In this document: piece after piece, positions 1 to 6,744 of the stretch
Position numbering within the stretch: position 1 is the first letter of the stretch
Layout of the letters: each line of letters opens with the position of its first letter
Origin: Oscillospiraceae bacterium
Lineage (GTDB): Bacteria; Bacillota; Clostridia; Oscillospirales; Oscillospiraceae
Direction: 5' to 3'
Length of the DNA: 15,190 nt
Assembly: GCA_016295615.1 (NCBI GenBank)
Contig: JAEDKW010000019.1
Span: 1 to 15,190 of the forward strand
The notes under the pieces: model-generated
Seen by the model: the letters and a program-made list of their open reading frames with translations, nothing else
Databases searched by the model: none
What the model was told of the DNA's origin: nothing
Made by a program: the position numbers and the translations under genes

Positions 1-575
1 AATTTCCCGGGATTTTTGAGGAAGTCGACGATCTCCGCAAGCTCCTCCTTTTCCTCCTGCGCGCCGGCGACGTCGGAAAAGGTGGTCGGGCGGCTGCTGT
101 CCCTGCCGCTTTTAAAGTTCGCCATACCGAACTTTGCCATTCTGTCGCCGCCTCCGCCCACGGAGCGAACGGAAATGAAGTACCAGATCGCAAACATGCC
201 GAGGATCGCAATGACATAGGGCAGGAACGTGGTAAGATAGTTCGGCGAGTGGTCCGCACCGTAATCGTAATCCTCCAGGATTCCTTCCGCCTTCTGCTTC
301 TCCACGAGCTCATTGAGATCGTCATAGAACAGACCGAAGTCATAAAGATCCTTGGTGACGGTGGTCTTTCCGTCCACCTCCTCGCGCAGCTCCATCTTGA
401 GCGTGGTATCGGAGATCGTAAAAGACTTCACCTTTTCCTGCTCAAACAGCGCCTTGATCTCGGCATAGGACGGCTCCGGCTCCGGTTCTTTGTTCAGGTA
501 CCCGAACACGCCGACGAGCAGCAGCAGGATCATCAGGTACGGAACAAGGCTGGGGCGTTTTGCTTGCTGTGTCAA
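1..575 (-). CDS. ftsH: ATP-dependent zinc metalloprotease FtsH, N-terminal part (cut by window edge)
   Basis: FtsH is a membrane-anchored AAA+ zinc protease that degrades misfolded membrane proteins and regulators. Only the first 191 codons lie here. Visible in order are a short cytoplasmic start, a first membrane segment at about residues 11-27, an extracytoplasmic domain rich in charged residues, a second membrane segment at about 114-134, and the family-typical stretch TFSDVAGAQEEKEEL from residue 165. The Walker A, AAA and HExxH zinc motifs would lie beyond position 1. No upstream ATG fits. I place the start at a TTG (573-575) because AAAGGAG lies 8 nt upstream and the protein begins MTQQAKRP just ahead of the first membrane segment. 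It follows hpt by 66 bp on the same strand, matching the conserved tilS-hpt-ftsH order of Bacillota. Truncation is due to the window edge, not to a mutation. Confidence 0.96.
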   Translation of the reverse strand, partial: MTQQAKRPSLVPYLMILLLLVGVFGYLNKEPEPEPSYAEIKALFEQEKVKSFTISDTTLKMELREEVDGKTTVTKDLYDFGLFYDDLNELVEKQKAEGILEDYDYGADHSPNYLTTFLPYVIAILGMFAIWYFISVRSVGGGGDRMAKFGMANFKSGRDSSRPTTFSDVAGAQEEKEELAEIVDFLKNPGK

Positions 576-583
576 TCAGATCA

Positions 584-590
584 CTCCTTT
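584..590 (-). promoter_or_regulatory. Ribosome binding site that fixes the TTG start of ftsH
   Basis: On the minus strand the sequence AAAGGAG is followed by 8 nt and then TTG. This strong Shine-Dalgarno match at optimal spacing supports the non-ATG start of ftsH. Confidence 0.85.
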
Positions 591-641
591 TGGAGAAGAA
601 AGAGGAGCGGACATCCGCCCCCTTTCCGAAACTCTGTGAAA

Positions 642-1199
642 TCACTGCTTGGAATAGACTTCCGGCTTCAGCACGCCGATATACGGCATATTGCGGTATT
701 TCTGGGCATAGTCAAGACCGTAGCCGACGACAAATTCGTCGGGCACCTCAAACCCGGCATAATCCGCCTTGATGGGCTTGGTGCGGCGGGCGGGCTTATC
801 CAGCAGCGTCACGATCGTCACGCTTTTCGCGCCCTTGGTGATAAAGTAATTCTTGAGGAAATAGAGCGTGTTGCCGCTGTCGAGAATGTCCTCAATGACG
901 ACGACCTCGCGCCCGGTAATGTCCTGCTGAAGGTCGTGCGTGATCTGCACGACGCCGGAAGAAGACGTCGCATTCTGATAGGAGGACACGGCGATAAATT
1001 CAACGTCGCTCTTGATCTGGCAGGCGCGGACAATGTCTGCCATAAAGATGAAGCTGCCCTTCAGGACGCCGAGAAACAGCGGATTTCTGTCTTTAAACGC
1101 CTCGTAAAGCTCATCGCCCATTTCCGCAATGCGCCGTTTCAGCTGTTCTTCGGAATAAAGCACCCTTAAAATGTCCTGATCCATGTTGCTCTTTGCCAT
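642..1199 (-). CDS. hpt: Hypoxanthine (guanine) phosphoribosyltransferase
   Basis: This purine salvage enzyme makes IMP (and GMP) from hypoxanthine (guanine) and PRPP in the cytoplasm. It has 185 residues, normal for bacterial Hpt (about 175-185). The type I phosphoribosyltransferase signature VVVIEDILDSGNTL spans residues 99-112 and carries the adjacent acidic pair E103-D104. The LKGS loop at 46-49 and the VPDEFVVGYGLDY stretch at about 152-164, which contacts the purine, are also typical. The ATG at 1197-1199 is preceded by GAGGG at about 7 nt. The gene lies 19 bp downstream of tilS and upstream of ftsH, the classic Bacillota trio, so it is very likely co-transcribed with both. In B. subtilis HprT is reported to work with TilS in regulating ftsH. 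Whether that holds here is inference. Confidence 0.97.
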   Translation of the reverse strand: MAKSNMDQDILRVLYSEEQLKRRIAEMGDELYEAFKDRNPLFLGVLKGSFIFMADIVRACQIKSDVEFIAVSSYQNATSSSGVVQITHDLQQDITGREVVVIEDILDSGNTLYFLKNYFITKGAKSVTIVTLLDKPARRTKPIKADYAGFEVPDEFVVGYGLDYAQKYRNMPYIGVLKPEVYSKQ

Positions 1200-1218
1200 A
1201 GTGTTTCCCTCGCTTTTT

Positions 1219-2556
1219 TTATTTATGATTTCTTTGGATTTCTATCACCACTGCGTCTTCGTCCGCATCGGGCAAAAACGCCTCATCGGCTCCGATCCCA
1301 TAGACGGCAGCCACCGCGCCGTTGATGAAAACGACGGGGCTTCCGTCCCGCTCCGACGCCGCCACGCCCGCGTCGGCAAAAAGACGCTTGAGACTGCGCG
1401 GCGTTTTTCCCGGCAGCGTCAGCCATGCGCGGGCGTTCCATGCACCCACGCTCAGCACGTCTTTCCCGGCGTCACAGCGCAGGCAGAAGGTGCTGCCGGC
1501 AGAAACGCGGTTTTTTCCCGCATTTCGGGCGGTGATCGTATATTCCCCCCAGGCGGTCCGTTCGTCGATCGGCAGCGGCACCGGTCCGGGCGCTTTGCCG
1601 CCCCGGATCGTCAGCACCAGCTGTCCGCTGCGCCGCCGCGCACGCACGCCGTGCGGCAGGTCGAGCTGCGCATCCCCGCTTCCCATGCACAGCGCAGCGA
1701 GACTGTCGATATGCGCTGCGGTAAAGTCCTTCTTTCCCGCCGGCAGACTGTCGAGCAGAAGACGCAGCATTCGCGCGCGCAGCACAGCCGGTGCATCCCG
1801 CACCGCCTGACACGGCAGAGCGACCGCGTCCGGCGTCTGTTTTTTCTCCCGCAGCAGCCCCGCCGCCAGCTCGTCAAGATACGCGCTTTCTTCCCTCTGC
1901 CGCAGCGCGGTATTGCTCATGTGCAGGCTCGCCGCGGCGTTGACCTGCTCCAAAAGCGGCAGCACCTCGCAGCGCAGATAATTCCTCGTATATGCGGTGT
2001 CGGCATTCGTGCTGTCCGTCCGGTACGGTACGTCGTTTTCGCCGGCATATCGCCCGATCTGCTCTCTTGTCACGGTGAGCATCGGGCGGATCAGCTTTCC
2101 GCGCACCGGCGCGATCGCGCCGAGACCGTCCGGTCCCGTACCGCGCACAAGGTGGAAAAGGATCGTTTCGGCGTTATCCTGCGCGTGATGCGCCGTCGCA
2201 ATGCGATCCGCGCCGATCTGCTCCGCCGTGCGCTCCAGAAACTCATAGCGCGCCCTGCGTCCCGCTTCCTCCACCGTCCAGCCGTTTTCCGCGGCGAGCG
2301 CGGCAACGTCGCAGCGCCCCGCGTAAAAGGCGATGCCGCGGCTTTCGCACCAGCGGCGCACAAAGGCTTCGTCCCCGTCGGCTTCCGCGGCGCGGAGCTG
2401 ATGGTTGAAATGCGCCGCCGCGACGCGCACCCCCTGCGTATGCAGGCAGTGCAGCAGGCACATCGAGTCCATGCCGCCGGAAACGGCGACCAGCACGAGC
2501 GCGCCGTCGGGCAGCATGCCGTACTGTTTTGCAAACGCTTTGATCTTCTGCTTCAT
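1219..2556 (-). CDS. tilS: tRNA(Ile)-lysidine synthetase
   Basis: TilS uses ATP and lysine to convert the wobble cytidine of tRNA-Ile(CAU) to lysidine, changing both its codon and amino acid identity; it is normally essential. The 445-residue length fits the long form with N-terminal PP-loop ATPase, middle and C-terminal domains. The PP-loop motif SGGMDS is at residues 26-31, and the HHAQDNAET motif at 123-131 with the RGTGPDGL stretch at 138-145 are typical of the catalytic domain. The C-terminal part (about 360-445) matches the tRNA-binding region in length and is less conserved. The ATG directly abuts the dnaB stop (TAA then ATG, no gap), with only weak Shine-Dalgarno character upstream, so translation probably depends on coupling to dnaB. 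It precedes hpt by 19 bp. Confidence 0.96.
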   Translation of the reverse strand: MKQKIKAFAKQYGMLPDGALVLVAVSGGMDSMCLLHCLHTQGVRVAAAHFNHQLRAAEADGDEAFVRRWCESRGIAFYAGRCDVAALAAENGWTVEEAGRRARYEFLERTAEQIGADRIATAHHAQDNAETILFHLVRGTGPDGLGAIAPVRGKLIRPMLTVTREQIGRYAGENDVPYRTDSTNADTAYTRNYLRCEVLPLLEQVNAAASLHMSNTALRQREESAYLDELAAGLLREKKQTPDAVALPCQAVRDAPAVLRARMLRLLLDSLPAGKKDFTAAHIDSLAALCMGSGDAQLDLPHGVRARRRSGQLVLTIRGGKAPGPVPLPIDERTAWGEYTITARNAGKNRVSAGSTFCLRCDAGKDVLSVGAWNARAWLTLPGKTPRSLKRLFADAGVAASERDGSPVVFINGAVAAVYGIGADEAFLPDADEDAVVIEIQRNHK

Positions 2557-3903
2557 TTATTCTTCGTAGCGGCGGTCGAGCGTGGAGAAGGTCGTGTACT
2601 GCGGCGACCACGCAAGCTCCACCTTGCCCGTTTCACCGTGGCGGTTCTTGGCAATGATGCACTCGGCGATGTTGTGCTTTTCCGAATCCTCATTATAATA
2701 ATCGTCGCGGTAGAGGAACATGACGATATCCGCATCCTGCTCAATGGCGCCGGACTCACGAAGGTCGGAGAGCATCGGGCGCTTATCCTCGCGTTTTTCG
2801 TTGGCGCGGGAGAGCTGGGAAAGGCACAGCACGGGAACGTTGAGCTCCTTTGCCATGATCTTGAGCATACGGGACATATCGCTCACCGCCTGCTGGCGGT
2901 TTTCGCCGCTGTATCGCGTCTCGCCGCCGGCAGAGGTCATCAGCTGCAAATAGTCGATCACGATCAGACCGAGGTTCTCAATGCGGCGGCATTTTGCATT
3001 CATATCCGCGACCGTCAGCAGCGGATTGTCGTCGATGCGGATATCAAGACCGCTCAAAACCGTCGCCGCATTGGCGATGCTGATCCAGTCCGCTTCGCGC
3101 AGATTGCCCGTGAGAAGCCGCCGGTTTTCGACCGTCGCCTGATTGGATAAAACGCGCGTGACGAGCTGCTCCTTGGACATTTCCAGCGAGAAGATCGCCA
3201 CTGCCTTGCCGCTCGATTTTGCCACATTGAGCGCGATGTTGAGCGCCATGCTCGTTTTGCCCATGCCGGGACGGGCGGCAAGCAGCACGAGGTCGGACTT
3301 CCCAAGACCGCTCGTTTTGTCGTCCACGACGCTGAAGCCCGTGGAAAGCCCCGGCATCGTTTTGCCGCCGTTGGCGCTCAGCTCGCTCAAATGGTCGAGC
3401 ACGCCCTGCAGCACGACGCCGATCGGCTCCATGCTCTGCGCGCTTCTGCCGCGGCGCACGGCATAGATCTTCTGCTCCGCCGCGTCCAGGATGCTCGCGG
3501 CTCCGCCGCTGCCGTCCTGCACCATGGCGGTGATCTCGCCGGCAGCCGTGTAAACCGAGCGCATGAGCGCCTTGTCGCGCACGATGTCGGCATACTCCAT
3601 CACGTTTGCGGAGGTCGGCGTTACCTCCATGAGCTGAACGAGATAGTTTCTCGTGGTATTCTCGTCGTATGTGCCGTTTTTCTCCATCTCGCCCGCGACA
3701 GTCACCCCGTCGATCGGCTTGGAGTAAATGAACATGCTGTAGATCGTCTCAAAGATCTCGCGGTTCTGCCGCAGATAAAAGTCGTCCGGACGCAGCTTCT
3801 CCATCACGTCCTTAATGCAGTTGGCGTCGATAAGCATCGAGCCGAGCACCGATTGCTCCGCTTCAAGAGAATGCGGCATCTGACGGTAGAGCAGTTCCTC
3901 CAT
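2557..3903 (-). CDS. dnaB: Replicative DNA helicase DnaB
   Basis: DnaB (called DnaC in B. subtilis) is the hexameric 5'-3' helicase that unwinds DNA ahead of the replisome. It has 448 residues, the usual length. The N-terminal helical domain that contacts primase starts with MPHSLEAEQSVLGSML (from residue 9). The RecA-type motor domain follows, with Walker A ARPGMGKT at 210-217 and the Walker B-like stretch LIVIDYLQLM. The LSQLSR sensor and the SDLRESGAIEQDAD arginine-finger region are also present. There is no sign of an intein. A GGAAGG ribosome binding site precedes the ATG. The gene sits 40 bp after rplI, as in the conserved rplI-dnaB pair of Bacillota. Confidence 0.98.
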   Translation of the reverse strand: MEELLYRQMPHSLEAEQSVLGSMLIDANCIKDVMEKLRPDDFYLRQNREIFETIYSMFIYSKPIDGVTVAGEMEKNGTYDENTTRNYLVQLMEVTPTSANVMEYADIVRDKALMRSVYTAAGEITAMVQDGSGGAASILDAAEQKIYAVRRGRSAQSMEPIGVVLQGVLDHLSELSANGGKTMPGLSTGFSVVDDKTSGLGKSDLVLLAARPGMGKTSMALNIALNVAKSSGKAVAIFSLEMSKEQLVTRVLSNQATVENRRLLTGNLREADWISIANAATVLSGLDIRIDDNPLLTVADMNAKCRRIENLGLIVIDYLQLMTSAGGETRYSGENRQQAVSDMSRMLKIMAKELNVPVLCLSQLSRANEKREDKRPMLSDLRESGAIEQDADIVMFLYRDDYYNEDSEKHNIAECIIAKNRHGETGKVELAWSPQYTTFSTLDRRYEE

Positions 3904-3943
3904 GATTTACGACCTTCCTTCGCAAGTGATATTGCGCGCTCGG

Positions 3944-4390
3944 TTATTCCTCGGTCACGCTGACGCTGAACTTTGCGGTGACCTCGTAGCCAAGCTTCGC
4001 CCTGACCTCATAGGTGCCGAACGCCTTGATCGGCTCATCGAGCACGATCTTCTGCTTGGCAACGTCCAGCCGGAACTGGGCAAGCAGAGCCTCGGCGATC
4101 TCCTTGTTGGTGATCGCGCCGAAGAGCTTGCCCTCCTTGCCGCCCCTGGCGGGAATTTTCACGGTGACGTCCTTGAGCTTTCCGCCAAGCTGCACAGCCG
4201 CTTCGCGGTTGGCAGCCTCCTCCGCGCGGCGCGCCTTTTCCCTGAGATTCATCGTATTGATCGCATCAGCCGTTGCAGGGATCGCAAGCTTGCGCGGCAG
4301 CAGGTAATTGCGGGCATAGCCCTCCGCCGCGTCGATCATCTGTCCTTTCTTGCCCTGACCCTTGATGTCCTGCTGTAAAATGACTTTCAT
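3944..4390 (-). CDS. rplI: 50S ribosomal protein L9
   Basis: L9 binds 23S rRNA near the L1 stalk with its N-terminal domain and reaches toward the small subunit or a neighbouring ribosome with its C-terminal domain, helping to limit frameshifting. It has 148 residues, the standard length. The N-terminal signature is clear: MKVILQQDIKGQGKKGQ, then AEGYARNYLLPRKLA. A charged connecting helix with REKARRAEEAANRE follows, then the C-terminal domain from about residue 77. GGGGAGGA lies about 7 nt ahead of the ATG. It sits between gdpP (33 bp upstream) and dnaB, as in B. subtilis and many other Bacillota. Confidence 0.98.
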   Translation of the reverse strand: MKVILQQDIKGQGKKGQMIDAAEGYARNYLLPRKLAIPATADAINTMNLREKARRAEEAANREAAVQLGGKLKDVTVKIPARGGKEGKLFGAITNKEIAEALLAQFRLDVAKQKIVLDEPIKAFGTYEVRAKLGYEVTAKFSVSVTEE

Positions 4391-4423
4391 ATTTCTGTTC
4401 CTCCCCGGATATTTTGTTCTTTG

Positions 4424-6418
4424 TTATTCTTCCAAATATTCGTTGATGGCGTCGATGAGCTGCTCGCGCACGGCGTCCACCGTGCCGTCCGGCACCTGAC
4501 CGCCGGCAGTCGTCGAGTTGCCGCCGCCGCCGAGCTTCTCCATAATAAGCTGCACGTTGATCTCGCCGAGACTGCGCGCGGAAACATTGACGCCGCTGCC
4601 GTGCTGAAACAGGACGAACGACGCGCGGACCCCTGCAAGCGTCAGCAGCTCATCCGCCGCCTTGGCCGCCGCCACGCGGTCGATCTCCTTCTCGACCGCC
4701 GCCACAGCGATATCGTCATGTACCATTTCGGCGTTGCGAATGATCTCGTAGCGCTCGATCATGCCGGCAAGATCCGACTGGAACAGGCGCTGTACGTCCG
4801 CCGTGTCGGCTCCGGCGCGCCGCAGGAACGCCGCCGCCTCAAAGGTCCGTCCGCCGGTCCGCATGGTAAAGTTCTTGGTATCGAGCATGATGCCGGCGAG
4901 CAGCGCCTCCGCTTCGGTGCGGTTGAGCTCGCTCGCTTCCACCAGGTACGAAAGAAGCTCCGTCACCAGCTCCGACGCGGAGGAGGCATACGGCTCGTGG
5001 AAGTTGAGCGCCGCGCTTTCGATATAGCTCGCCGCTCTTCTGTGGTGGTCGATGACCGCCACGCGGTTGCACGCATCGAGCAGCTGCTCGGATTCCACGA
5101 AATCGGGACGGTTGGTATCGACAACGACCAGCAGGGCGCCCGCCTGCGCGGAGATAAACGCCTCGCTGCCGCTGATAAAGGTGTCCTTGTATTCCGGCAG
5201 CTTGCTCAGCTTTTCAAGCACCGCCTTGGAGACATTGTCCTCCAGATCGATGACGATCTTTGCCTTCTTGCCGCGCTTGCGCGCAATGCAGCAAATGCCC
5301 GCTGCGGCGCCGACCGTGTCCATGTCGGCGTGCTTGTGACCCATGACAAAGACCTGGCTCGCGTCGGAGATCAGCTCTCCGAGCGCATTGGCCATGACGC
5401 GCGACTTGACCTTCGTGCGCTTTTCGTTCGCCTTGGTCTTGCCGCCGTAAAACTCAAAATCAAGCCGGTTTTTCACCACGACCTGATCGCCGCCGCGGGA
5501 GAGCGCCATTTCAATGGAAAGCATCGCGTACTGATAAAGTGTTTCATAATCCTCGGCGTCCTTGCCGATGCCGATGGAGAGCGTGGCTGCCACGCCGTCC
5601 TCCGTCACGACCTCGCGCACGCTGTCAAGCACGGAGAATTTTCCCTCCAGAAGCTTTTGATAGTTCTGCTCCGTCATGACCAGCACATAGCGGTTGCGGT
5701 CGAACTTGCGCAGCATGCCGTGCGTTCCCTCGACCCAGGCGCTGAGCTTTTCGTCGATCGCGGCAAGCACCGCGCTGCGGGACGCCTCCGTGCCGGCCTT
5801 CATCAGCTCTTCATAGTTGTCGATCATGATGACGGCAACGAGCGGGCGGTGCCTTTCGTTCTCCAGCCGCAGCGTGTCCTGTTCGGTCGTGTCCATCCAG
5901 TAGGTCGTCGCCAGCAGGCTTCGTCCGCCGCGGCGCGAGCTGGCGGGATGGCTCAGGTTGCCGAACACGCGAAAATGCCGCTGCCCGAGCATCACCGTCT
6001 CCGGGCACTCGGATTTTCCTTCCAGCAGCCAGTGCGTCGGGAAGGTCGGCAGGACGTCGCCGATATGGTTATCGAAAATATCCTCCCGCACACCGGTAAG
6101 CTGGAGGAAGCTGTCGTTGCTCCAGAGGATCTCCTGCGTATCGGGGCAGAACACCATCATGGCAAACGGCGCGGAAAGCATCGACGCCTTGTCGGCGTTG
6201 GCCATATCGTCGGTCACATCGTCGATATACTTCCGGATGCTCTCGCGGCGCTTTTGTGCCGTGCGGTGGAAGCTCCAGTAAAGAAGCGCCGTTGCGGCAA
6301 GCTCGATCAGCGCCAGCGGTATGCTCACCTTCAGCGTGACCGCCGCGAAAAGCGCAAGACAGATAAAGTAAAAGCGCATATTCGGCTCAGTCACCCTGGT
6401 GTTTTTTTTGTTTGCCAT
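4424..6418 (-). CDS. gdpP: Membrane c-di-AMP phosphodiesterase GdpP (DHH/DHHA1 family)
   Basis: GdpP hydrolyses the second messenger c-di-AMP to pApA, which influences potassium balance, cell wall stress and beta-lactam tolerance. The 664-residue protein has the full family layout. Two membrane segments lie at about residues 14-30 and 32-50, followed by a PAS-like domain at about 80-160. A degenerate GGDEF domain (about 190-320) has GGDQVVVK at 309-316 in place of an active GGDEF. The DHH domain has HKHADMD at 361-367, LLVVVDTN at 429-436 and the metal-binding IDHHR at 456-460. The DHHA1 domain ends the protein. The usual GGGGH motif reads GGGGN (630-634), a possible family variant. The ATG at 6416-6418 follows a GGGGGAG ribosome binding site. 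It is probably the first gene of the six-gene minus-strand run. Confidence 0.96.
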   Translation of the reverse strand: MANKKNTRVTEPNMRFYFICLALFAAVTLKVSIPLALIELAATALLYWSFHRTAQKRRESIRKYIDDVTDDMANADKASMLSAPFAMMVFCPDTQEILWSNDSFLQLTGVREDIFDNHIGDVLPTFPTHWLLEGKSECPETVMLGQRHFRVFGNLSHPASSRRGGRSLLATTYWMDTTEQDTLRLENERHRPLVAVIMIDNYEELMKAGTEASRSAVLAAIDEKLSAWVEGTHGMLRKFDRNRYVLVMTEQNYQKLLEGKFSVLDSVREVVTEDGVAATLSIGIGKDAEDYETLYQYAMLSIEMALSRGGDQVVVKNRLDFEFYGGKTKANEKRTKVKSRVMANALGELISDASQVFVMGHKHADMDTVGAAAGICCIARKRGKKAKIVIDLEDNVSKAVLEKLSKLPEYKDTFISGSEAFISAQAGALLVVVDTNRPDFVESEQLLDACNRVAVIDHHRRAASYIESAALNFHEPYASSASELVTELLSYLVEASELNRTEAEALLAGIMLDTKNFTMRTGGRTFEAAAFLRRAGADTADVQRLFQSDLAGMIERYEIIRNAEMVHDDIAVAAVEKEIDRVAAAKAADELLTLAGVRASFVLFQHGSGVNVSARSLGEINVQLIMEKLGGGGNSTTAGGQVPDGTVDAVREQLIDAINEYLEE

Positions 6419-6444
6419 GGTTTCTCCCCCTTTTTTCGGAAGAT

Positions 6445-6506
6445 ACTATTGCGCGATGGGAATAGTTAATATATTATAGCACGAATCTTTTTCCCAACAC
6501 AATAGT
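6445..6506. repeat. Three AATAGT motif copies flanking the gdpP promoter (possible operator)
   Basis: AATAGTTAA occurs twice on the plus strand, at 6461-6469 and 6501-6509, exactly 40 bp apart. The inverse ACTATT at 6445-6450 forms an inverted repeat with the first copy (10 bp between). The outer copy overlaps the gdpP -35 and the inner pair lies at and just past the expected start site. This geometry suits a repressor or activator site, but the region is AT-rich and the motif is short, so chance is possible. Confidence 0.35.
6473..6502 (-). promoter_or_regulatory. Sigma-A-type promoter for gdpP and probably the gdpP-to-ftsH operon
   Basis: On the minus strand a perfect -10 TATAAT (6473-6478) lies 18 bp from a -35 TTGTGT (6497-6502, three of six consensus bases). 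Transcription would start near 6466, giving a leader of about 45-50 nt before the gdpP ATG. The -35 is weak, so extra regulation is possible. Confidence 0.7.
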
Positions 6507-6535
6507 TAAATTTTTGTGACCTTGTATTTTTATGG

Positions 6536-6564
6536 TATACATTTTTTGGAAACCGTGTTATACT
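6536..6564 (+). promoter_or_regulatory. Sigma-A-type promoter for the RNase J gene
   Basis: A -10 TATACT (6559-6564) lies 17 bp from a -35 TATACA (6536-6541, four of six consensus bases). The predicted start near 6571 leaves a leader of about 174 nt. It points away from the gdpP promoter, with the two -35 elements about 33 bp apart. Confidence 0.65.
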
Positions 6565-6631
6565 ATATTTGCAAATGTCGTTTTTATCCGCTCAGCGCTG
6601 CTGCGCGGCATGATACATTACAAATCCATAC

Positions 6632-6716
6632 GACAGACGAGCAAGGCGCCGCAGGTGCAGCTGTTTCGCGGAACAGGGCGAAACACAGGCACGGACGTCT
6701 CTTCTTGCTTGCTGTC
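6632..6716 (+). promoter_or_regulatory. Predicted structured 5' leader RNA upstream of the RNase J gene
   Basis: Two nested helices can be read by eye. The outer helix pairs GACAG (6632-6636) with CTGTC (6712-6716) and AGCAAG (6640-6645) with CTTGCT (6704-6709), with a 3x2 internal loop. The inner hairpin pairs GTGC (6655-6658) with GCAC (6689-6692) and TGTTTCG (6662-6668) with CGAAACA (6679-6685), with a 3x3 internal loop and a 10-nt apical loop. No U-run follows, so it is not a simple terminator. It ends 13 nt before the AAGGAG ribosome binding site (6730-6735). I do not recognise it as a named RNA family. A role in control of RNase J synthesis is inference. Confidence 0.45.
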
Positions 6717-6744
6717 TCCGGTAATTGATAAGGAGTTTTTTTCA

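Noticed and set aside
600..625. Small hairpin between hpt and ftsH
   Set aside because: Only four clean base pairs plus a mismatch, followed by a mixed pyrimidine tract; too weak to call a terminator or attenuator.
1183..3150. Long plus-strand open frame (655 codons) across tilS and dnaB
   Set aside because: It spans two well supported minus-strand genes and has no recognisable domain.
4421..6469. Long plus-strand open frame (682 codons) opposite gdpP
   Set aside because: It is antisense to a clear GdpP gene, has Arg/His/Leu-rich low-identity composition, and arises because GC-rich codon use leaves the opposite strand free of stops.
6532..6744. Upstream extension of RNase J by 71 codons, or a small upstream ORF at 6516-6728
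   Set aside because: The predicted promoter -10 lies inside this stretch, RNase J homology starts at 6745 behind a good AAGGAG, and neither frame has a ribosome binding site.
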